A program made the position numbers and the translations under genes. The notes below the pieces were generated by a model. It ran no database searches, was not told the origin of the DNA, and saw only the letters and a list, made by a program, of their open reading frames with translations. From Lederbergia lenta NBRC 16444 (lineage in GTDB: Bacteria; Bacillota; Bacilli; Bacillales; Bacillaceae_C), in the NCBI RefSeq assembly GCF_001591545.1, contig NZ_BCVC01000009.1, forward strand, positions 1 through 64,000: DNA of 64,000 bases. The letters run 5' to 3'. Positions 47,155-55,966 of this stretch are shown here, piece after piece. Numbering within the stretch: the first letter of the stretch is position 1; every line of letters starts with the position of its first letter.

Positions 47155-48339
47155 CTATTGCTTGTTTGTTTGTATCCCTGTAGCTTTAAGTGGTCGTTCG
47201 TAAAAACAAGCTAAAATGAGCGCAACTAATAATAGACCAATTAAAAATCCAAACAATACAGACATCCCGTACATATCCACAAGAATCCCTCCAAGAACAG
47301 GACCAATCATTCTGCCACTCGTAGCCGTACTGTTAACAATCCCTTGGTAAAAACCTTCTCTTCCTTTCGGAGCAAGTTGATTTGCAACCGTTGGTACTAC
47401 TGGCCAAACTAACATTTCTCCCATTGTTAAAATAATCATTGCTGCGAGGAACCCTTTAAAGTCATCAGCTACTCCCGCAACACCAAACGAGATAATAAAT
47501 ATACTTAATCCGACTATAATTTGCCCTTTTAATTGATTGGAATATTTTCTAAGAGACCATTGTAATAATGGCTGAGCAAGTACAATTAATGCTCCATTAA
47601 TCGTCCACAAGATACTATACTGCTTTAAGGAAATATTTACAACTTGTGTGTAAGCCGCAATTGTTGATTGCCACTGAACATATGCCACCCAACCAAGAAA
47701 ATAAGCACCACATAATATAATAAGCGCATATAATTTATGTTTGTTTTTAATTGGTTTTCGTTGTTGCAATACATTCGTTTGTTTCAACTGTTGACCAGCA
47801 ATATTTCTATATCCAAAAAACGCAATAAATAAAAACGCAATATACATCAATAAGTTTGCTAAGAAAATATAATCAAAGGAAAACGAAGCAACAAAACCGC
47901 CAAGCGCTGACCCAATGGCTACTCCGGCATTTTGAGCCACGTACACAGCATTGAATGCCTTTCTCCCTCCTTCCTTCCATACAAAACCCGCCATCGCAAA
48001 CATCGACGGAAAAATAATTCCACTACCAAAACCAATAATAATCAAAAATATTACATAAAGTGGCCATCCATGCCAAAATGTCAAACCAGTAAGGGCAACG
48101 ACTGAAATGATAATACCCAGCATAATAGAGCGATATCCACCTAGCTTGTCGTATAAAAATCCACCTAATAAATTCCCAATGACACTTCCTGCTGAATTCA
48201 ACATGAGCACGAATCCAGCAATAGATAAAGACTTACCTAAATGATCATGTATATAAATGGCATTCAAAGGCCATAAAAACGAAGCACCAGTCACATTTAC
48301 AAGCATCCCGATGACTAACAGCCATAAGGCCTTCGGCAT
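47155..48339 (-). CDS. MFS transporter (YttB-like)
   Basis: A 394-residue major facilitator protein with about 12 membrane helices. The loop motif between helices 2 and 3 reads GGFLYDKLGGYRSI, the usual G-x3-D-x-G-x-R form, typical of drug:H+ antiporters. The substrate is unknown; B. subtilis YttB is a possible equivalent. ATG 48339 is favoured since GGAAAGG lies nine bases upstream, while two TTG codons before it touch that site. No regulator gene adjoins it. Confidence 0.82.
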   Translation of the reverse strand: MPKALWLLVIGMLVNVTGASFLWPLNAIYIHDHLGKSLSIAGFVLMLNSAGSVIGNLLGGFLYDKLGGYRSIMLGIIISVVALTGLTFWHGWPLYVIFLIIIGFGSGIIFPSMFAMAGFVWKEGGRKAFNAVYVAQNAGVAIGSALGGFVASFSFDYIFLANLLMYIAFLFIAFFGYRNIAGQQLKQTNVLQQRKPIKNKHKLYALIILCGAYFLGWVAYVQWQSTIAAYTQVVNISLKQYSILWTINGALIVLAQPLLQWSLRKYSNQLKGQIIVGLSIFIISFGVAGVADDFKGFLAAMIILTMGEMLVWPVVPTVANQLAPKGREGFYQGIVNSTATSGRMIGPVLGGILVDMYGMSVLFGFLIGLLLVALILACFYERPLKATGIQTNKQ

Positions 48340-49052
48340 GTTTTCCAACAACCTTTCCGATCAATTATTTCGATAACCAAAGCAATTCTAGACCTTTTAC
48401 TGAGAGTGCGCAAGTGAATCTTTGTCAAATAATAATAAAAGTAAATTCTGTAAATAAGAAAGCAGAAGGTACTCGTTTAAATAAAACGGCGTGAAAGATT
48501 GATTGCTTTTTACCCTCATGATGATGGATTGCTTATAACCTTGCCTGTTTAGCGTTGGAACAGATGTTGAGAGATAACATATTAATATCTACGCAAAAAC
48601 GAAGATTCGAGGTCAATCATATGTTGGAGCAGCAACTTATCGTTCCAGTGGACATTTGGAAGATGTATTCTTTTTGTTTTTTGGACATGTAGACGTATAA
48701 ACAAAGGCCTTTTCATTTTCTAGTAGTAGTTTTGTAAGTTCAGATGTTTTATAAGCAACATCCATTTTGCGAATGTTAAAATGAATTAGTAATTGGACCA
48801 ATGAAGATTCCATATATTATTGGCTTGGAGAAGCGTCCGCTCGACTGCTGCGAGACAGCCGAGACCCTGCAAGAGCCTAGCTACGAAGCGGCTCGGCGAA
48901 AAATGAGCGGTAAGCTTCGGAATACCAATTCTATCCAATATAAATTCGAATTGTCTTTACTCTTTTTTATTTTTCATATAATAATTACATATAAATTCTT
49001 AAGTTTACCTGCAAATCCAAAGCGAATCGCCATTTATATAGAGTAAACTAGG
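48340..49052. other. long gene-free stretch with one repeat and a doubtful short frame
   Basis: No full gene is visible. A minus-strand frame of 42 codons (48637-48765, starting MDVAYKTSELTKLLLENEKA) has protein-like character but no ribosome site. It could be a remnant or chance. A family B repeat occupies 48830-48918. The rest is AT-rich and unassigned. Confidence 0.4.
48830..48918. repeat. palindrome-bounded repeat (family B), long form
   Basis: GAAGCGTCCGCTC (48830-48842) at one end and GAGCGGTAAGCTTC (48905-48918) at the other form imperfect inverted arms; the second equals the arm of the short palindrome at 26097-26134 apart from one base. Inside, GCCGAG and CTCGGC pair. The sequence CGACTGCTGCGAGACAGCCG resembles, from memory, elements dispersed in Bacillaceae genomes. 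Confidence 0.65.
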
Positions 49053-49087
49053 AAAAATGGCACTTCGGATACCCCCGAAGTGCCATT
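49053..49087 (-). terminator. terminator of ytzC
   Basis: AATGGCACTTCGG (49056-49068) pairs perfectly with CCGAAGTGCCATT (49075-49087); the minus strand continues TTTCC. Confidence 0.82.
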
Positions 49088-49093
49088 CTTCAA

Positions 49094-49378
49094 TTACTGC
49101 CACGTTAGCGGATGATCATGATTTGTTACCATCATTTTGTTTTGCAACTGTTGAACCTTTAATCGGGTACGGTAAAGTTGTTCCCTTTGTTGGGCATTGG
49201 AACTGTCAGAAAGTTTCTCAATTTCCATAACAGCTGTTTCCAGTTGTTGCTGGGCTTCACTGAATTCCACATCATAATAATGTTCTTGACGGCTCGCTTG
49301 ATTATATTGCTCTTCTGCGACAAGAATGGCTGATTCACAACGATTCATACAGTCTTCGATCGATTGACGAGTTGCCAT
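49094..49378 (-). CDS. ytzC: YtzC, DUF2524 protein
   Basis: A 94-residue Gln/Glu-rich helical protein matching the DUF2524 family (B. subtilis YtzC), which has no known function. Two helices with a coiled-coil look (about 5-40 and 42-85) are predicted by eye. It is divergent from mnmL/ytqA, the same arrangement as in B. subtilis. No cysteine except the pair near the N-terminus. Confidence 0.85.
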   Translation of the reverse strand: MATRQSIEDCMNRCESAILVAEEQYNQASRQEHYYDVEFSEAQQQLETAVMEIEKLSDSSNAQQREQLYRTRLKVQQLQNKMMVTNHDHPLTWQ

Positions 49379-49506
49379 GGATATCCACCCCTCATCCGCT
49401 ATTTTTGAATATGTCCTTTAGAGACATCTTCCTTGTTAGTTTGTTCTCAAACACACAAAGCTATGATACAATTTTTTGAGTAAAACAATAAGGAGGTTGC
49501 TGAAAA

Positions 49507-50475
49507 ATGAATTCGGCGAACCCGTTTCTATATTCCATAGGCGATAAACGTTATCACACATGGAATTTTCATTTAAAAAATCTTTTTGGGCATAAAGTTT
49601 TTAAAGTTGCTCTGGATGGTGGCTTTGATTGTCCTAATCGTGACGGAACGGTTGCTCACGGTGGTTGTACGTTTTGTAGCGCAGCAGGATCAGGTGATTT
49701 TGCTGGCGATCGAGCAGACGATTTAGTCACTCAATTTGAGGAAATTAAAACAAAAATGCATCATAAATGGAAAGACGGAAAATATATGGCATATTTCCAA
49801 GCATATACAAACACACATGCACCAGTCAGTGAATTAAGGGAAAAATTCGAATCCGTTTTAAAACAAGATGGAGTCGTTGGACTTTCGATTGGTACCCGTC
49901 CAGATTGTTTACCTGATGACGTCGTCGAATACTTAGCAGAATTGAATGAGCGCACTTATTTATGGGTAGAACTTGGACTTCAAACTGTTCATGAACGAAC
50001 AGCCCTACTTATTAACCGTGCTCATGATTTTTCTTCGTATGTTGAAGGCGTCAATAAACTGAGGAAACACGGCATTCGTGTTTGTTCACATATCATAAAC
50101 GGTCTTCCTCTTGAAAATCGCGAAATGATGATGGAAACAGCTGAAGAAGTTGCTAAGTTAGATGTACAAGGAATCAAAATTCATCTACTTCACCTATTAA
50201 AAGGAACACCTATGGTGAAACAATATGAAAAAGGATTTCTTGAATTTCTAACACAAGAAGAATATGTTGAACTTGTTTGTGATCAACTTGAAATTTTACC
50301 TTCGGAAATGATCATTCACAGAATCACTGGTGATGGTCCCATCGATCTAATGGTCGGTCCGATGTGGAGTGTAAATAAATGGAGTGTGATGAATGCCATT
50401 GATGCTGAATTAAAGCGAAGAAATAGTTGGCAAGGAAAATTTTATCATACACAAACAGAGGAAATGACGATATGA
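49507..50475 (+). CDS. mnmL: radical SAM tRNA-modification enzyme MnmL (YtqA)
   Basis: A 322-residue radical SAM protein. Its cluster cysteines are C42, C54 and C57 in DCPNRDGTVAHGGCTFC, an expanded Cys-x11-Cys-x2-Cys motif typical of the YhcC/YtqA group. B. subtilis YtqA has been assigned as MnmL, which helps convert cmnm5(s2)U to nm5(s2)U at the tRNA wobble position where MnmC is absent. GGAGG precedes the ATG. Its stop overlaps the start of mnmM by four bases. Confidence 0.9.
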   Translation: MNSANPFLYSIGDKRYHTWNFHLKNLFGHKVFKVALDGGFDCPNRDGTVAHGGCTFCSAAGSGDFAGDRADDLVTQFEEIKTKMHHKWKDGKYMAYFQAYTNTHAPVSELREKFESVLKQDGVVGLSIGTRPDCLPDDVVEYLAELNERTYLWVELGLQTVHERTALLINRAHDFSSYVEGVNKLRKHGIRVCSHIINGLPLENREMMMETAEEVAKLDVQGIKIHLLHLLKGTPMVKQYEKGFLEFLTQEEYVELVCDQLEILPSEMIIHRITGDGPIDLMVGPMWSVNKWSVMNAIDAELKRRNSWQGKFYHTQTEEMTI

Positions 50476-51044
50476 ATTTGCCGCGTATACTAGATTTTGC
50501 ACGAAATATCTTACAAACTGCCGTAAATGACGGTGATGTAGTCGTCGATGCTACTGTCGGAAATGGACATGATACTTTGTTTTTGACAAAGCTAGTAGGT
50601 AGTAATGGCTATGTGTATGGCTTTGATATCCAAGATGCTGCGATTATTAAAACAAATCGGCGTCTTGAAACAGAGGAACTTAATAAACGGACTACCCTTT
50701 TCCAGACTGGACATGAACAACTACTCAAAATGATTCCGATACATGATCACCAGAAGATTACTGGCGCTATTTTTAATCTGGGTTACTTACCAAAGGGTGA
50801 TAAATCAATTGTTACGAAGCCAGATACAACGATCTATGCTGTTGAACAATTGCTAACAGTCATGCCCAAAGGAGGCACAATTGTCCTCGTTGTGTACCAC
50901 GGACATCCTGAAGGTATGGATGAACGGGATGCCTTGTTGCAATATGTAAAAAACTTAGATCAAGAAAATGTTCATGTTTTACAATACGGATTTATCAATC
51001 AAAAAAATAATCCACCTTTCATCCTTGCGTTGGAGAAAAAGTAA
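50472..51044 (+). CDS. mnmM: tRNA wobble-uridine methyltransferase MnmM (YtqB)
   Basis: A 190-residue class I SAM-dependent methyltransferase with motif I VDATVGNGHDT (25-35) and the catalytic-region stretch FNLGYLPKGDK. B. subtilis YtqB is known as MnmM, which methylates nm5(s2)U to mnm5(s2)U. The start is ATG 50472, overlapping the mnmL stop (ATGA) with GAGG inside mnmL, so both steps are made in a coupled fashion. Confidence 0.92.
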   Translation: MNLPRILDFARNILQTAVNDGDVVVDATVGNGHDTLFLTKLVGSNGYVYGFDIQDAAIIKTNRRLETEELNKRTTLFQTGHEQLLKMIPIHDHQKITGAIFNLGYLPKGDKSIVTKPDTTIYAVEQLLTVMPKGGTIVLVVYHGHPEGMDERDALLQYVKNLDQENVHVLQYGFINQKNNPPFILALEKK

Positions 51045-51062
51045 ATTTGCACTATGAACCAA

Positions 51063-51099
51063 AAAGGTGCTTGAGGTAAATAATACCTTAAGCACCTTT
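51063..51099. terminator. bidirectional terminator between mnmM and ytbE
   Basis: AAAGGTGCTTGAGGTA (51063-51078) pairs, with one mispair, with TACCTTAAGCACCTTT (51084-51099). Confidence 0.88.
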
Positions 51100-51129
51100 A
51101 ATAAAAATAAAAGATAGATACAAAATTCC

Positions 51130-51972
51130 TTAAAAGTCAAAATTATCAGGATCTGGGCCAACTCGAAAATTTTGATTTAAAGCATCAATTTTTCGCATAT
51201 CATCTTTTGTTAGTTCAAAGTCAAAAATCGATGCGTTTTCTATAATTCGATGTTCTTTTGTAGATTTCGGAATAGTTACGACCTGATTTTGTAGGTCCCA
51301 ACGTAAAATTACTTGGGCGACCGATTTACTGTATTTATTGGCAATCTGCTTTAAAATTTCATTGTCTAGTAACTGACCTTGCATTAATGGGGACCACGCT
51401 TCTATCTGAATACCATGCTCCTGGCAAAACAATTGGATTTCCTTTTGATTTAACCGTGGATGATATTCTATCTGGTTCACCATTGGAATAATTTCTGCGT
51501 CTATAATTAGGTCTTTAAGATGACCTACATGGAAATTACTTACCCCTATTGCCTTAACTCTTCCTTCTTTATAAAGGGTTTCTAGCGCTCTCCAAGCATC
51601 TCTATATTTACCTTCGACAGGCCAATGGATCAGATATAAGTCTAAATAATCCAATCCTAGTTTATTTAAACTTGTTTCATAGGCAGCGATGGTTGCATCA
51701 TATTCTAGATCAGCATTCCAAACCTTTGAAGTGACAAATAATTCTTTTCTAGAAATGCCAGTTGCTTTCATTCCTTCTTTGATCCCTTTTCCAACACCTT
51801 CTTCATTTTCATAAATAGCTGCAGTGTCGACACTGCGATACCCGTGCTCAATAGCTGTTTTTACAGCGTTAATTAATTCAGGACCTTCTTCAACTTTAAA
51901 TACCCCAATCCCTAACCAAGGCATTTTTACTCCGTTATGAAGCGTTGTTGTGTCATATATACTTCTCACCAT
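51130..51972 (-). CDS. ytbE: aldo/keto reductase YtbE
   Basis: A 280-residue NADPH-dependent aldo/keto reductase of the prostaglandin-F-synthase-like group. The catalytic tetrad is visible: D49, Y54, K83 and H116 (DTAAIYENE, SKVWN, IHWP). The C-terminal IPKSTKEHRI binds NADPH phosphate. It resembles B. subtilis YtbE, a reductase of broad carbonyl range. It lies 90 bases downstream of ytbD on the same strand; both are probably controlled by the divergent YtcD. Confidence 0.92.
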   Translation of the reverse strand: MVRSIYDTTTLHNGVKMPWLGIGVFKVEEGPELINAVKTAIEHGYRSVDTAAIYENEEGVGKGIKEGMKATGISRKELFVTSKVWNADLEYDATIAAYETSLNKLGLDYLDLYLIHWPVEGKYRDAWRALETLYKEGRVKAIGVSNFHVGHLKDLIIDAEIIPMVNQIEYHPRLNQKEIQLFCQEHGIQIEAWSPLMQGQLLDNEILKQIANKYSKSVAQVILRWDLQNQVVTIPKSTKEHRIIENASIFDFELTKDDMRKIDALNQNFRVGPDPDNFDF

Positions 51973-52062
51973 TTTTAAATATCCTCCTACTGATCATAAT
52001 TTTAAATTTCAACTTGATCGATACCTCCGAAAAATGGAGGTCATTATCTATTTTCAATCTTA

Positions 52063-53253
52063 TCATTTACTTCTTTGATCTTTTATATCAAGTAAACGAG
52101 CCCAACCTGTTAAAGCTGCGGCAAATACAACCATTACCGCTCCTATCCAAGCGGTATGAATAAGGCCAATACTGTCCGCAATTAAACCACCTAAGTAGGC
52201 ACCTATAGCAATACCCGCATTAAAAGCAGCAATATTTATAGCTGAGGCTACATCTACTGCACTTGGTACAAATCGCTCAGCTAGCATAACTACATACACC
52301 TGTAGACCCGGCACATTCATAAATGCCATAAAGCCCATAAAAAAGATAGTAATTAATCCCGCTGCTTTAAATGGAGCCGTAAAAGTTAAGGTCAGTAATA
52401 CGGCAGCTTGTACGATAAACATATAAAATAATGCATGTATCGGATTTCGATTGGACAACTTACCACCAAGAATGTTACCAATAGCAATTGCAACACCGTA
52501 AACTAATAGAATGATTACGACGGTCGTATCTTTAAATCCCGTTATATTTTGCAGTAATGGCGATAAATAAGTAAATACTACAAATGTTCCACCATAACCT
52601 AAAGCTGTAATGATAAATATCAATAATAACCGACCATTTGTCACCAACCTGAATTGATCCCGAAATGTTGAATGCGACCCCTTTCTTAATCCTGATGGAA
52701 CAAGGATACTATTAGCTATGAAAGCTATGAGGCCAATAGCAACAATAATGATGAAGGCAATTCTCCAACCAAATTGTTGTCCAATAAATGTTCCAAATGG
52801 CACACCGGTAACGGTTGCTACAGTGAGACCAGTGAACATAATGGAGATGGCACTTGCCCTGCGATTTTCTGGTACTAAATCCGCTGCAATTGTAGAACCA
52901 ATTGACATAAACACACCATGTGAAAATGCTGAGACGATACGAGCTACTAGTAATACAACTATACTTGTAGCACTGGCTGCTATACTATTACCAATAATAA
53001 AAATAACCATAATCCAAAGTAATAAGGATTTGCGGGACATACTTGAAGTTAAAGATGTCAGGATTGGCGCTCCAAACGTTACACCTAGAGCATATAGAGA
53101 AACAGTTAAACCAGCTGTCGTGATCGTTATTTCTAAATCTTGTGCTATAAGCGGCAATAGTCCCACACTAATAAATTCCGTTGTTCCTATAGCAAACGCA
53201 CTAACCGCTAGAGCTAGTAGTGCTAATATACTTCGCTTTTTATCTACACTCAT
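52063..53253 (-). CDS. ytbD: MFS exporter YtbD
   Basis: A 396-residue DHA1-type major facilitator with 12 predicted helices. The opening SAFAIGTTEFISVGLLPLIA and the ARIVSAFSHGVFMSIGS stretch are typical of the AraJ/YdhP-like branch. The substrate is unknown. It resembles B. subtilis YtbD and has the same neighbours: the reductase ytbE downstream and the HxlR regulator ytcD divergent. The three together look like a carbonyl- or electrophile-response set. Confidence 0.9.
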   Translation of the reverse strand: MSVDKKRSILALLALAVSAFAIGTTEFISVGLLPLIAQDLEITITTAGLTVSLYALGVTFGAPILTSLTSSMSRKSLLLWIMVIFIIGNSIAASATSIVVLLVARIVSAFSHGVFMSIGSTIAADLVPENRRASAISIMFTGLTVATVTGVPFGTFIGQQFGWRIAFIIIVAIGLIAFIANSILVPSGLRKGSHSTFRDQFRLVTNGRLLLIFIITALGYGGTFVVFTYLSPLLQNITGFKDTTVVIILLVYGVAIAIGNILGGKLSNRNPIHALFYMFIVQAAVLLTLTFTAPFKAAGLITIFFMGFMAFMNVPGLQVYVVMLAERFVPSAVDVASAINIAAFNAGIAIGAYLGGLIADSIGLIHTAWIGAVMVVFAAALTGWARLLDIKDQRSK

Positions 53254-53377
53254 TTTTATCCTCCTATAAAAATTCCTTTGACTTAGATAAACTTAATAAA
53301 TAAAAATAGTATAAGTCAGTAGGTAAATGTTATTATGAGAGATATTAATCAGAATGAAAAGTACGCACTTTTTAGTA

Positions 53378-53406
53378 ATATAGGTACCAAAAGGTTATAT
53401 AGGTAC
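53378..53406. promoter_or_regulatory. direct-repeat operator between ytbD and ytcD
   Basis: ATATAGGTAC occurs at 53378-53387 and again at 53397-53406, a perfect ten-base direct repeat with a 19-base period. It lies just before ytcD and 125 bases before ytbD. AAGTGC/GCACTT arms flank it. This is a likely binding site for YtcD; HxlR proteins are known to bind between divergent genes. Confidence 0.55.
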
Positions 53407-53436
53407 TTTTAAGTGCCTATTATAAGGAGGTCTACG

Positions 53437-53811
53437 ATGCAACAAAAGAAATACAATATCTCAGTAGAAGCAACTTTAGAAGTAATAGGTGGGAAATGGA
53501 AATGTGTTATCCTTTGTCATTTAACACATGGGAAAAAGCGTACTAGTGAATTGAAGCGTCTGATGCCAAATATTACCCAAAAAATGCTAACCCAACAATT
53601 ACGTGAATTAGAGGAAGATGAAGTAATTAATCGTATTGTTTATCATCAAATTCCTCCAAAAGTTGAATATGAGCTCAGTGAATATGGAATGAGCTTACGT
53701 GGTATTTTGGATTCCTTATGTTCATGGGGAGAAAATCATATTGTCAAAGTGTACGGCGATAAATTTTCTGTATTAGAAGACAGTGTTTTGAATGACAAAT
53801 TGAAGAATTAA
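53437..53811 (+). CDS. ytcD: HxlR-family transcriptional regulator YtcD
   Basis: A 124-residue winged-helix regulator of the HxlR family, with the opening ATLEVIGGKWKCVILCHL and the recognition-helix region KKRTSELKRLMPNITQKMLTQQL typical of that family. HxlR-type regulators often respond to aldehydes or thiol-reactive compounds; the N-terminal region has C28 and the C-terminal part a single Cys. ATG 53437 is used because AAGGAGG lies six bases before it. It is divergent from ytbD/ytbE. Confidence 0.9.
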   Translation: MQQKKYNISVEATLEVIGGKWKCVILCHLTHGKKRTSELKRLMPNITQKMLTQQLRELEEDEVINRIVYHQIPPKVEYELSEYGMSLRGILDSLCSWGENHIVKVYGDKFSVLEDSVLNDKLKN

Positions 53812-53825
53812 AGTGGTGTTACTTC

Positions 53826-53866
53826 AAAAAAAAACGAAATTTCCGAGTGGAAATTTCGTTTTTTTA
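53826..53866. terminator. bidirectional terminator between ytcD and ytpB
   Basis: AAAACGAAATTTCC (53831-53844) pairs perfectly with GGAAATTTCGTTTT (53849-53862), with A and T runs on both sides. Confidence 0.92.
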
Positions 53867-53888
53867 TGTATAACAGTACCTATAACTT

Positions 53889-54989
53889 TTATTTATGAAT
53901 CACTGCTAATCCTTTCTCCGGCCTAATCAACATATTTCTCACCCATCTATAAGCACGACCATTCCAATAAAAGAAGTAACTTACAGCGCCACCTTGCTTC
54001 ATCATTTTTTTTGCTAATTGTTTTACCTCTTTTTGTTCATTCACTTTACTATCTGATAAATATACACCTAGAAGACCTCTATTAATCAATTGATGAAATT
54101 TCATATCAGGTAGTTCGCTTGTGTGCCTATCGGCTTCTTTTAAAAAATGTAGCAGTCGTGTAAAAAGCTCTTCATTATTTTCATAATAAAAACAAAAATT
54201 TAAATCCCCGCCTGCACGATCTTCATCTTGGTCAATGAAGTAATCCAATAAAATATGTAAACCTTGAATATAAGGAAAATATCCTTCCCGAATCATATTT
54301 GCATGGCTCACACTAAAGTCTTCACGGAGCGCATATGAAACAAGGCAAAAAATGCCTAATGTCGAACCAGAACAAGCAGAAAATTCATGCCACCCCATAT
54401 CCGGAAGAAGATTTTTGTTTTCCGCGAACCAATTTTTTAATCTTTCTTCACGTTCTTCCTTACACACATGTTTATGTATTTGCAAATCGCAATAATACCG
54501 GCATAATTCAAGTAAGAAAGGTTTAATCTCTTCATAGTTGCTCATATTGCTTAAAACAGATTGGCATGTTTGCATAAGCTCTGCCAAATATCCTCCATCA
54601 TCTTGATCTTCACGAAATCTATAATAAGACTTTGGCAGCTCGCCTATCGTTAATGCATCAATCATTGATTCATGTAATGCAGCAAAATCTTCTGGGTCTA
54701 ATGAAGTACTTCTATCACATAAGTTATCCAAATAATCGCTAATAGTCTGATAAGCGACGATAAACTTGATCGCCAGGTCCTTATGTTCAAGTGCCGTTAA
54801 AGCCATAATCGATCCACCTTCACAATGGAACGTCTTATGCTCAATACTTGCTAATGCCTGTTCTTGTAATTCCTGATTTGGAATTTCTTTCGCCCGCTGT
54901 TTCCAATATTTAAGCTCTTCATGTACCACAGGCATAATGTTTCGGTACACTTGACTCATCAAAGAAAGTGGATGGGAGGGTAAAACCAT
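53889..54989 (-). CDS. ytpB: tetraprenyl-beta-curcumene synthase YtpB
   Basis: A 366-residue terpene synthase that cyclises tetraprenyl diphosphate to tetraprenyl-beta-curcumene, the precursor of sesquarterpenes found in Bacillus spores. The acidic motif DYLDNLCD (D85, D88, D92) stands in for the classical DDxxD. The sequence type matches B. subtilis YtpB, an unusual large terpene synthase class. GAGGTG lies eight bases before the ATG. It follows ytpA by 12 bases, so they form an operon. Confidence 0.92.
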   Translation of the reverse strand: MVLPSHPLSLMSQVYRNIMPVVHEELKYWKQRAKEIPNQELQEQALASIEHKTFHCEGGSIMALTALEHKDLAIKFIVAYQTISDYLDNLCDRSTSLDPEDFAALHESMIDALTIGELPKSYYRFREDQDDGGYLAELMQTCQSVLSNMSNYEEIKPFLLELCRYYCDLQIHKHVCKEEREERLKNWFAENKNLLPDMGWHEFSACSGSTLGIFCLVSYALREDFSVSHANMIREGYFPYIQGLHILLDYFIDQDEDRAGGDLNFCFYYENNEELFTRLLHFLKEADRHTSELPDMKFHQLINRGLLGVYLSDSKVNEQKEVKQLAKKMMKQGGAVSYFFYWNGRAYRWVRNMLIRPEKGLAVIHK

Positions 54990-55001
54990 CTTAACAACAC
55001 C

Positions 55002-55814
55002 TCATTCTCTAGTTGATACATAACCTAGCATGCGGAGTCTTAACTCAGCAAAACTTTTCGCATAATTAAAAATGATTTCTCTTTCTGGCTCATTAAAAAT
55101 CTCATGATAACATTTTGGCCATTCTTTATATGTTTTTTCAGAAATGGCAAGCTCGTTAAACCATTTTCTTACGTCGGACTTACTTACAATCTTATCATCC
55201 CCGCCCTGCATAACCAAAAGAGGGATATCAGGAAAATCTGAAATCTGCATAAAGGCAGTTTTCATTGCCTTTAATAACTCTCTATACCATCGAACAGAGA
55301 CCTTCGTTACATATAAACTGTCATTCATCGCACGCATCTTTTCCTCTTCATTTCTAGTCACAAGATCTATACTTAAATTACTATTTATTTTTAATCCTGG
55401 GGCAATCCAGTTCAATCCTACTGATAAAGCATTAATTGGTGTTGGAGGATATTCGACAAGACCCAAGCATGGGGAAGACAATATAATACCGTCAACATGT
55501 ATCTTAACTGTCTGTAAAAGCCTAATTACGGTTAACCCACCCATACTATGACCTAACATGAAAATAGGTAAAGCGTACGTGTTCGCTTCCTGCAACCATA
55601 ATTTCGTCTCCTCTATATATTCGTCAAAGGAACGAATATGTCCTCTATGTGATCTCGTGGTTAGTCCTTGGCCGGGTAAATCTCCTACTATTACATGAAA
55701 CCCATTTAATCGCCACATTTCAATTAGCCAACCATAACGCCCCTGATGCTCCATTGCTCCATGTACAATCACTATTACTGCCTTAGCAGTTCCAATTGCT
55801 TCCCATTTCCTCAT
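55002..55814 (-). CDS. ytpA: lysophospholipase-like hydrolase YtpA
   Basis: A 270-residue monoacylglycerol-lipase-type alpha/beta hydrolase with nucleophile S90 in LGHSMGGL, an Asp in MQGGDDKIVS and a His in KCYHEIFNEP. B. subtilis YtpA is known to be needed for bacilysocin, a lysophospholipid antibiotic. Whether this organism makes that compound cannot be told from the sequence. First gene of ytpA-ytpB. Confidence 0.9.
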   Translation of the reverse strand: MRKWEAIGTAKAVIVIVHGAMEHQGRYGWLIEMWRLNGFHVIVGDLPGQGLTTRSHRGHIRSFDEYIEETKLWLQEANTYALPIFMLGHSMGGLTVIRLLQTVKIHVDGIILSSPCLGLVEYPPTPINALSVGLNWIAPGLKINSNLSIDLVTRNEEEKMRAMNDSLYVTKVSVRWYRELLKAMKTAFMQISDFPDIPLLVMQGGDDKIVSKSDVRKWFNELAISEKTYKEWPKCYHEIFNEPEREIIFNYAKSFAELRLRMLGYVSTRE

Positions 55815-55966
55815 GTTGCATCCTCCTCAACAATCTTTCAACCTCTATTCTACCCAGTTTACAGATATTGAAGGACTATTTCTAAAGATAATACTTACTT
55901 TCACAAAAATGTTGCTTTATCCGTTAAAATATAGAAAAAGACAAGGAAAGGGAGTTAAAATTAACT

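Noticed and set aside
48801-49046. Open frame of 81 codons on the plus strand
   Set aside because: It is built across the family B repeat and lacks a ribosome site and recognisable product.
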